A stretch of DNA of 64,000 nt from CALIZF01 sp046292445 (GTDB lineage Bacteria > Pseudomonadota > Alphaproteobacteria > Rhodobacterales > Rhodobacteraceae), in the NCBI GenBank assembly GCA_046292445.1, contig JBKBQT010000015.1, positions 1-64,000 on the forward strand. Reading direction: 5' to 3'. Position numbers and translations under genes: made by a program. Below the pieces are notes generated by a model that was not told the origin of the DNA, searched no databases, and saw nothing but the letters and a program-made list of their open reading frames with translations. Positions 56,109-64,000 of this stretch are shown here, piece after piece (the stretch's first letter is position 1; each line of letters opens with the position of its first letter).

Positions 56109-56951
56109 ATGGCCTACAAGACGCTGTTCACCACCGTGACCGCCAGCGCCGAGGGGACCGGCCGCATCGAGGCGCTGGATGCGGCCGTCGCGCTCGCCCG
56201 GAAATGGGATGCGCATCTGGATGTTCTGGCGCTCGGCGTGGACCGCACGCAGATCGGCTATTATTATGCGGGCGCGTCGGCGATGATCTACCAGCAGACG
56301 CTGGAACGCGCGCAGGACGAGGCGGCCGAGCAGGAAAGCGCCGCCCGCGACCGTCTGTCGCGCGAGGATATCCGCTGGTCGCTAGATTCGGCCGTCGTGC
56401 AGGTGGGCAGCCTCGGCACGGTCGTCGCGCAGCGGGCGCGGTTTGCCGACCTCGCCGTGATGCCCCGCCCCTACGGCCCGGGCCGCGGGGCCGAGAACGA
56501 GGCGGCGACCGAGGCGGCGCTGTTCGATGCGGCAACGCCGGTGCTCGTCGTGCCCGATGGCGCGATGCCGAAGTTCGACCGCGTCGTCGTCGGCTGGAAC
56601 CAGGGGGCCGAGGCGCTGGCGGCGGTGCGGCAGGCGCTGCCGCTGCTGATCGGGGCGGGCATGGTGAACATCGCGGTGATCGACCCGCCCACCCATGGCC
56701 CCGAACGGTCGGACCCGGGCGGGCAGCTTTCGGCCTGGCTGTCGCGCCACGGCGTGCGGACCGAGGTTTCGGTGCTTGCGCGAACCATGCCGCGCACGTC
56801 CGACGTGCTGGCCCGGCATGTGCGCGATCAGGCGGCCGATATGCTCGTGATGGGCGCCTACGGCCATTCGCGGTTCCGGCAGGCGATCCTCGGCGGCACC
56901 ACGCGCAACACGCTCGAACAGGCGGAGGTGCCGGTGTTCATGGCGCGCTGA
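56109..56951 (+). CDS. Universal stress protein with two Usp domains
   Basis: A 280-residue protein starting at ATG 56109. The first Usp-like domain (1-145) begins MAYKTLFTTVTASAEG. The second (150-280) has the ATP-binding end motif MGAYGHSRFRQAILGGTTRNTL near 250. Usp proteins in this locus are common in Rhodobacterales and are usually induced with the cbb3 oxidase. The shared FNR box upstream supports that. Its stop lies nine bases from the fnrL stop on the other strand. Confidence 0.92.
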   Translation: MAYKTLFTTVTASAEGTGRIEALDAAVALARKWDAHLDVLALGVDRTQIGYYYAGASAMIYQQTLERAQDEAAEQESAARDRLSREDIRWSLDSAVVQVGSLGTVVAQRARFADLAVMPRPYGPGRGAENEAATEAALFDAATPVLVVPDGAMPKFDRVVVGWNQGAEALAAVRQALPLLIGAGMVNIAVIDPPTHGPERSDPGGQLSAWLSRHGVRTEVSVLARTMPRTSDVLARHVRDQAADMLVMGAYGHSRFRQAILGGTTRNTLEQAEVPVFMAR

Positions 56952-56960
56952 TGGCCCGCG

Positions 56961-57710
56961 TCAGACGAGAAAGCCCCCGTCGTTGTCGTCTGCCGCCTCT
57001 TCCAGCAGCCGCGCGATGTCGGGCACCGTCACATGCCGCTTGCCCTCGAGCGCGATCACGCCGTCGCGGCGCAGCGCCGAGATCTGCCGGCTGACGGTCT
57101 CGAGCGTCAGCCCGAGGTAATCGGCCATCGCCTCGCGTGTCAGCGGCAGGTCGAAGGTGATCGGCCCCCGCCTGCCGCGCAGCTTGAGCGTCGCATTGCG
57201 CCGGGCGAGGATCGACAGCAGCGAGGCGATCTTTTCCCGCGCCGTCTTGCGCCCGAGCAGCAGCATCCATTCCCGCGCCGCGTCAAGCTCGTCCAGCGTC
57301 ATCTCGAGCAGACGGTGTGCGATATGGGGCGTGCGGCCCATCATGTCCTCGAACTGCTTCTTGCGGAAACAGCACATCACGATATCCGTCGTCGCCGTCA
57401 CGTCATAGGCCGCATGGTCCCGCCCGGGCCGCCCGACGAAATCGGACGGCAGCAGAAGGCCCACCATCTGGCGCCGCCCATCCTCCATCGTCTGGGTCAG
57501 GGTGGCGATTCCCGTCACGACCGAGGCGACGAAATCCATCCGGTCGCCCGACCAGATGATCGTCTGCCCGGCCTCGAAGCTGCGGTAATACTTGATCTGC
57601 TCGAGCTGTTCGAGCTCGTCCGGCTCGCACCGGGCACAGACCGCGCGATGGCGGATGGGGCAATCGCCGCATTGCTGCGTCGGCGGGGGAAGGGCATCCT
57701 TCAGCGCCAT
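56961..57710 (-). CDS. fnrL: FNR-type oxygen-sensing regulator FnrL
   Basis: A 249-residue Crp/Fnr transcription factor. N-terminal cysteines 14, 17, 25 and 28 (CGDCPIRHRAVCARC), with C113/C114 in the cNMP-like domain, provide the ligands for the oxygen-labile [4Fe-4S] cluster. The DNA-binding helix-turn-helix is LTREAMADYLGLTLETVSRQISALRRDG near 188, with the E-SR contact residues kept (ETVSR). It should recognise the TTGAT-N4-ATCAA boxes in this window, including the perfect one 14 bp upstream of its own start. FnrL in Rhodobacter controls cco and hem genes. Confidence 0.95.
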   Translation of the reverse strand: MALKDALPPPTQQCGDCPIRHRAVCARCEPDELEQLEQIKYYRSFEAGQTIIWSGDRMDFVASVVTGIATLTQTMEDGRRQMVGLLLPSDFVGRPGRDHAAYDVTATTDIVMCCFRKKQFEDMMGRTPHIAHRLLEMTLDELDAAREWMLLLGRKTAREKIASLLSILARRNATLKLRGRRGPITFDLPLTREAMADYLGLTLETVSRQISALRRDGVIALEGKRHVTVPDIARLLEEAADDNDGGFLV

Positions 57711-57723
57711 GGATTCCTGCCGT

Positions 57724-57737
57724 TTGATCTAGATCAA
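57724..57737. promoter_or_regulatory. Perfect FNR box between fnrL and hemN
   Basis: TTGATCTAGATCAA is an exact match to the FNR consensus palindrome. It is centred about 20 bp upstream of the fnrL ATG and 41 bp upstream of the hemN ATG. The position near fnrL fits autorepression; at hemN it could activate if the start site lies further downstream. Confidence 0.88.
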
Positions 57738-57771
57738 GTCACGCCAGCCTGACACCCGGTAGCCTAAGGTA

Positions 57772-59127
57772 ATGGACACCGCATCGCAACTCGCCTCGTT
57801 CGGTCTTTTCGACGCGCGGGTTCCGCGCTACACGAGTTACCCCACCGCGCCCCAGTTCGCGGGGGGCGTGGGTGAGGGCGAGTTCGCCGACTGGGTGCGC
57901 CGGATCGACCCCGGATCGGCGATATCGCTCTATCTGCATGTGCCGTTCTGCCGCCGGCTCTGCTGGTTCTGCGCCTGCCGGACGCAGGGCACGCAAACCG
58001 ACGCGCCGGTGCGCGCCTATGTCGAGACGCTCGTGGCGGAATTGCACCTGCTGGCGCGTCACCTGCCGCCCGGCGTCATGCTGAGCCGCATGCATTGGGG
58101 CGGGGGCACCCCGACCCTTCTGCCACCCGAGGCGATGGCAACGCTCGCAACCGCAGTGTTCGACGTGCTGCCGCGTGGCCCGGACACCGAATTCTCGGTC
58201 GAGATCGACCCCAACGAGATCGACGCGGACCGGCTCGATGCGCTGGCCGCGGCCGGGATGACCCGCGCCTCGATCGGGGTGCAGGACTTCGATCCCGAAA
58301 TCCAGGCAGCCATCGGGCGCGAGCAATCCTATGATGTCACGCGCGACGTGGCAGCGGCGATCCGCGCCCGCGGGGTGCAGAGCCTGAATGCCGACATCCT
58401 GTTCGGCCTGCCGCACCAGACCCCGGCCCGGATCGCGGATTCGGTGCGCAAGCTGCTGTCGCTGGCGCCCGACCGGGTGGCGCTCTACGGTTATGCGCAT
58501 GTGCCGTGGATGAGCCGTCGCCAGCAACTCATCCCCTCGGACGCGATCCCGAGCCCGGTGGACCGGCTCGGGCTCTTCGAGGTCGCCCGGCAGATGTTCG
58601 TCCGCGAGAGCTATGCCGAGATCGGCATCGATCATTTCGCCCTGCCCGGTGACGGGCTGGCGCGGGCGCAGCGGGCCGGAACGCTTCGCCGCAACTTCCA
58701 GGGTTATACCGACGATACGGCGCCGGTGCTGATCGGGCTCGGCGCCTCGTCCATCTCGCGCTTTCCGCAGGGCTATGCGCAGAACCTCGCCGGCACGGGC
58801 GACTATACGCGCGCGGTGCGCGCGGGCCGGTTCGCAACCCATCGCGGGCATGCCTTCGCCGGCGAGGATCTGCTGCGCGGGCGGATCATCGAGGCGCTGA
58901 TGTGCGATTTCGCGGTGCGCCGGGCCGAGCTTCAGGAGCGGTTCGCGGTGGCGCCGGCCACGATCGATGCGATGTTCCAGCACGCGGTCAACCAGTTCGG
59001 CACCATGGTGCATGTCGATGCCACGGGCCTGTCGATCCCGCCCGAGGCGCGCCCCCTTGCGCGGATGATCGCCCGCACCTTCGACGCCTACGGCGACACC
59101 AAGGCCAAGCATTCCGCCGCGATCTGA
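57772..59127 (+). CDS. hemN: Oxygen-independent coproporphyrinogen III oxidase
   Basis: A 451-residue radical-SAM enzyme that decarboxylates coproporphyrinogen III under low oxygen. The HemN-specific cysteine motif C60-X3-C64-X2-C67-X-C69 (CRRLCWFCACRTQ) is intact. It is followed by MHWGGGTPTLL near 107, SVEIDPNEID near 142 and the C-terminal HemN domain (RRNFQGYTDDTAPVLIGLGASSISRFPQGYAQN). The start is ATG 57772. It diverges from fnrL across a perfect FNR box. Its heme product serves the cbb3 oxidase. Confidence 0.96.
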   Translation: MDTASQLASFGLFDARVPRYTSYPTAPQFAGGVGEGEFADWVRRIDPGSAISLYLHVPFCRRLCWFCACRTQGTQTDAPVRAYVETLVAELHLLARHLPPGVMLSRMHWGGGTPTLLPPEAMATLATAVFDVLPRGPDTEFSVEIDPNEIDADRLDALAAAGMTRASIGVQDFDPEIQAAIGREQSYDVTRDVAAAIRARGVQSLNADILFGLPHQTPARIADSVRKLLSLAPDRVALYGYAHVPWMSRRQQLIPSDAIPSPVDRLGLFEVARQMFVRESYAEIGIDHFALPGDGLARAQRAGTLRRNFQGYTDDTAPVLIGLGASSISRFPQGYAQNLAGTGDYTRAVRAGRFATHRGHAFAGEDLLRGRIIEALMCDFAVRRAELQERFAVAPATIDAMFQHAVNQFGTMVHVDATGLSIPPEARPLARMIARTFDAYGDTKAKHSAAI

Positions 59128-59130
59128 CGG

Positions 59131-60360
59131 TCAGCCCCCGCGCGCCACCCGTTCCACGAAATCGGCGGTGCGCGGCAGGCATTCGGCAAGGTCATAGCCG
59201 CCCGTCAGGATCGTGGCCCGCGCCGCCGCCCGCTGCGCGGCAAAGCGTTCGGGCTGCGCGAGCCCCTCGACGATCGCCGCAGACCAGCCCGCGACATCGA
59301 AGAAATCCACCAGCCGCCCGTTCACCCCATCGGTGACAAGCTCCTCCACCGGCGCCGTGCGCGACGCGACGATCGCACAGCCGGTCGCCATCGCCTCGAG
59401 CAGCGACCAGGACAGCACGAACGGATAGGTCAGATAGGCATGCACCCGGCTGACCTGCATCAGGCTGACGAAATCGGCGTAGGGCACGCGGCCGACGAAA
59501 TGGACGCGCGACAGATCGAGGCCGAGGCGCACCTCGTCGAGAAACGTGTCCTTCCAGGTCCGCCCGTCCTTGGGCTTGGCCCCGTAGCTTACATCGTCGC
59601 CGCCGATCAGCACCACCTGCGCCTCTGGCCGCGCGGCAAGGATCGCGGGCAGCGCGCGCATGAAGACGTGATAGCCGCGATAGGGCTCGAGATTGCGGTT
59701 GATGAACGTCAGCACCTCGTCCCCCGGCCGAAGCGTCTGCCCGGTCGGCAGCGTGTAGGACGCGGCGGGATCGGGGCGGCAGACAGTGGTATCCACCCCG
59801 TCGAAGATCACCTCGATCCGCGGCTTGAGCACATCGGGGAACGTGCTCGCCTGCCAGCGCGTCGGCGAGAGCGCCGCATCGGCCCGGAGCATCGAGAGGC
59901 CGATATGGGCGTTGCGCGCCTCGGTGATGATCGACTGGTCCAGCGAGGGGGGCGAGAACTCGGGATCGAACCCGACGTCGCGGCCCGTCGCGCCATAATA
60001 GAACTCGGCATAGACGATCAGCCGCGCCTCGGGAAAGACTTCGCGCAGGAACAGCGTCTCGCCCCAACCGTTGTGGCCGAAGATCACATCGGGCACGAAG
60101 CGGTGCTGCCGGCGGATCTGGGCGGCGGCGCGGGCAGCGGTCACGCCGCGGTCGGTCATGTCGGTATAGGTCCGCCCCAGACGGCAGGCGGCCGGATCGG
60201 CCTTCGGCGCGTCGTGAAGATACCGCAGGGTGGGCACCTTGGTCTCGCGCCTGTTCACCGCGTCGGTCAGGGCAAGGACGGTATGCCCCCTCCGCATCAT
60301 CTCGGGCGCGAGGTGGAGGAACTGGCCGGGGAAATTCTGATGGACGAACAGGATGTTCAA
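59131..60360 (-). CDS. Glycosyltransferase family 4 protein
   Basis: A 409-residue GT-B glycosyltransferase. It starts at TTG 60358-60360 behind a good GGAGGA ribosome site. The N-terminal domain opens MNILFVHQNFPGQFLHLAP, a form common in alphaproteobacterial GT4 enzymes. The donor-binding domain has FINRNLEPYRGYHVFMRALP near 228 and the EX7E motif in EAMATGCAIVASRTAPVEELV near 345. The acceptor and donor sugars are unknown. Its 3' end is convergent with hemN, three bases apart, and the yejF stop lies 17 bases upstream. Confidence 0.9.
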   Translation of the reverse strand: MNILFVHQNFPGQFLHLAPEMMRRGHTVLALTDAVNRRETKVPTLRYLHDAPKADPAACRLGRTYTDMTDRGVTAARAAAQIRRQHRFVPDVIFGHNGWGETLFLREVFPEARLIVYAEFYYGATGRDVGFDPEFSPPSLDQSIITEARNAHIGLSMLRADAALSPTRWQASTFPDVLKPRIEVIFDGVDTTVCRPDPAASYTLPTGQTLRPGDEVLTFINRNLEPYRGYHVFMRALPAILAARPEAQVVLIGGDDVSYGAKPKDGRTWKDTFLDEVRLGLDLSRVHFVGRVPYADFVSLMQVSRVHAYLTYPFVLSWSLLEAMATGCAIVASRTAPVEELVTDGVNGRLVDFFDVAGWSAAIVEGLAQPERFAAQRAAARATILTGGYDLAECLPRTADFVERVARGG

Positions 60361-60377
60361 GGCTTCCTCCGGTCAGG

Positions 60378-61975
<1,598 letters not shown>

Positions 61976-61979
<4 letters not shown>

Positions 61980-63151
61980 CGGAATGTCTTTCGCGGATCG
62001 AAGGCGTCGCGCACGCCTTCGAAGATGAACACCATCAGCGACAGCATGATCGCGAAGGTGAAGAAGGCGGTGAAGGCGAGCCACGGCGCCTGCAGGTTGT
62101 TCTTGGCCTGCAAGGTCAGCTCCCCCAGCGACGGGGCCGAGGACGGCAGCCCGAACCCGAGGAAATCGAGCGCGGCGAGCGAACCGATCGCCCCGGTGAT
62201 GATGAACGGCAAGAGCGTCAGCGTCGCCACCATCGCGTTGGGCAGGACATGGCGGAACATGATCGTCAGGTCCCGCACGCCAAGCGCCCGCGCCGCGCGC
62301 ACATATTCGAAATTCCGCGCCCGCAGGAATTCCGCCCGCACCACACCCACCAGCGCCGTCCAGCCGAACAGCACCATCAGGAACACCAGAAGCCAGAAGT
62401 TCATCTGCCAGATCGCGGCGACGATGATGATGACATAAAGGCTCGGCGTCGATCCCCAGATCTCGATGATCCGCTGGAAGATGAGGTCGGTCCAGCCGCC
62501 GAAATACCCCTGCACCGCACCCGCCGCGATCCCGATGACCGAGGTCAGGAACGTCACCACCAGCGCAAAGCCGACCGACAGGCGGAACCCGTAGATCACC
62601 CGCGCGAGCACGTCGCGCGCCGTGTCGTCTGTGCCGAGCCAGTGCCGCGCATCGGGCGGCGAGGGCGCAGGTTGGCCGATGTCGTTCACAGTCCGGTAGG
62701 ATGCGGGGACGAGCGGCCAGAGCATCCAGCCCCGGGCGATCGGCTGGCCCTCGACCGTGCCGCGATCCCGCGCCTCGGCCATGGCGGCGTCGGGATCGTC
62801 GAGGCAAAGCTCCGCCCCGCCGGTGCGGATGAGGCATTGCACCTCGGCGTCGCGATAGACCGCCTCGGTCTGGAAATCGCCGCCGAAGGTGCGTTCGGAA
62901 TAGAAGGTGAAGATCGGCGTGTAATATTGCCCGCGGAACTGCACCAGCAGCGGCTTGTCGTTGGCCAGAAGCTCGGCGAAGAGCGAGATCGTGAAGAGCG
63001 CGGCAAAGACGATCAGCGACCAGTAGGCCCGCCGGTTGGCACGGAAATTGCGCCACCGCCGCTGGTTGAGCGGCGAGAGCCGGCCCTTGCGCGGCGCCGG
63101 CACGGCGGGCGGCTGCACGGGTTCGGGGCGCGGGACGGGTTCGGCGACCAT
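61976..63151 (-). CDS. yejE: Oligopeptide-type ABC importer permease YejE
   Basis: A 391-residue inner-membrane permease. A basic Pro-rich N-terminus leads into helix 1 near 42-62. A long periplasmic loop follows (FRGQYYTPIFTFYSERTFGGDFQTEAVYRD), which is characteristic of YejE. The five-helix permease domain then has the coupling motif EFLRARNFEYVRAARALGVRD near 272. It is three bases downstream of yejB and overlaps yejF. Confidence 0.93.
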
Positions 63152-63154
63152 GGC

Positions 63155-64000
63155 TCAGCCCTCGCGCCGTTCGAAATCGATGCGCGGGTCGATCCAGACA
63201 TACATCAGGTCCGACAGGATGCCGACGATCAGCCCGAGGAGCGCGAAGACGTAGAGCGTGCCGAAGATCACCGGATAGTCCCGCGCCACCGCCGCCTCGA
63301 ACCCCAGCCGCCCGAGGCCGTCGAGCGAAAAGATCGTCTCGATGATGAGGCTGCCGCCGAAGAACACGCTCACGAACACCGCAGGGAAACCGGCGATGAC
63401 GATCAGCATCGCGTTGCGGAACACATGGCCGTAGAGCACGCGGTTGGGCGCAAGGCCCTTGGCCCGGGCTGTCATCACATACTGCTTGCGGATCTCGTCC
63501 AGAAAGCTGTTCTTGGTCAGCAGCGTGAGGGTGGCAAAGGCCGAGATCGTCGAGGCCAGCACCGGCAGCGTGATGTGCCAGAAATAATCGACGATCTTGC
63601 CCCAGAGGCTCAGCTCCGCCCAGTTGTCGGACGCAAGGCCCCGCAGCGGGAACCATTGCAGGTAGCTGCCCCCCGCGAACAGCACCAGCAGCAGGATCGC
63701 AAAGAGGAACCCCGGGATCGCATAGCCGACGATGATCGCCCCCGATGTCCAGGTGTCGAAGCGCGATCCGTCGCGCACCGCCTTGGCGATGCCGAGCGGG
63801 ATCGACACCAGATAGGCGATCAGCGTGGACCACAGGCCCAGCGTGATCGACACCGGCATCTTTTCCAGCACGAGGTCGATGACGCTGATCGAGCGGAAAT
63901 AGCTTTCGCCGAAGTCGAAGCGCAGATAGCCCCAGAGCATCGTCAGAAACCGCTCGAGCGGCGGCTTGTCGAAACCGAACTGGCGTTCAAGCTCGGCGAT
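63155..64000 (-). CDS. yejB: Oligopeptide-type ABC importer permease YejB, partial at right edge
   Basis: The frame is open to the window edge, so the N-terminal part is missing; about 281 codons are visible. The YejB pattern is clear: LWGYLRFDFGESYFRSISV, the helix IAYLVSIPLGIAKAV and the coupling motif FLDEIRKQYVMTARAKGLA, ending VWIDPRIDFERREG. It is the first of yejB-yejE-yejF as seen here; a yejA binding-protein gene may lie beyond the edge. Confidence 0.93.
   Translation of the reverse strand: MAELERQFGFDKPPLERFLTMLWGYLRFDFGESYFRSISVIDLVLEKMPVSITLGLWSTLIAYLVSIPLGIAKAVRDGSRFDTWTSGAIIVGYAIPGFLFAILLLVLFAGGSYLQWFPLRGLASDNWAELSLWGKIVDYFWHITLPVLASTISAFATLTLLTKNSFLDEIRKQYVMTARAKGLAPNRVLYGHVFRNAMLIVIAGFPAVFVSVFFGGSLIIETIFSLDGLGRLGFEAAVARDYPVIFGTLYVFALLGLIVGILSDLMYVWIDPRIDFERREG

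Overview
The window is high-GC DNA of an alphaproteobacterium, most likely order Rhodobacterales (Rhodobacter/Paracoccus relatives). The evidence is an ScfR-family regulator of the PccR type next to propionyl-CoA carboxylase genes, a ccoNOQP oxidase operon beside an fnrL/hemN pair with FNR boxes, and a pca cluster carrying a BKACE gene. Nothing in the window is a tRNA, rRNA, CRISPR array or transposase that I can recognise.

Layout. (1) 1-10.5 kb: propionyl-CoA/methylmalonyl-CoA assimilation. It holds methylmalonyl-CoA mutase (cut by the left edge), pccA, pccB, several small uncharacterised genes between them, and the regulator pccR, which has a perfect 32-bp inverted repeat directly upstream of its start. 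(2) 10.5-21.5 kb: an MFS exporter, a broken RTX-repeat gene, glycine-betaine synthesis (betB-betA), two EamA transporters, a YebC-family protein, an SLC13-type permease and a YmdB-type phosphoesterase. (3) 21.6-26 kb: ccoGHIS, the maturation genes of cbb3 oxidase. (4) 26-30 kb: a protocatechuate operon pcaC-pcaH-pcaG-BKACE-pcaB. (5) 30.3-31.9 kb: a flotillin. (6) 32-52.4 kb: two convergent operons that look like one catabolic island for an amide-bearing or N-heterocyclic compound. (7) 52.5-59.1 kb: ccoNOQP, a universal stress protein, fnrL and hemN. (8) 59.1-64 kb: a glycosyltransferase and yejF-yejE-yejB, with yejB cut by the right edge.

The island (6) is the part most likely to be new. The rightward operon encodes a complete ABC importer of the urea/short-chain-amide type. 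Its last ATPase is fused in frame to an amidase, and an acyl-CoA ligase follows. The leftward operon encodes a three-domain molybdenum hydroxylase (FAD subunit plus a fused [2Fe-2S]/Mo subunit), a 6-hydroxynicotinate-reductase-like Fe-S protein, an UPF0280 protein, a DUF1185 protein, hydantoinase A and B, an acetamidase/formamidase and an SDR. Together these could import an amide, deamidate it, hydroxylate the ring, reduce it, open the lactam with ATP and salvage the nitrogen. The substrate is unknown.

A second structural point is that ccoNOQP (52.5-55.9 kb) and ccoGHIS (21.6-25.9 kb) are in the same orientation and in the order in which they normally lie side by side in this group, but here about 26.5 kb of catabolic genes separates them. 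Both halves, and the fnrL-hemN spacer, carry FNR-type boxes (TTGAC/T-N4-A/GTCAA), so oxygen control appears to be kept on both sides of the insertion.
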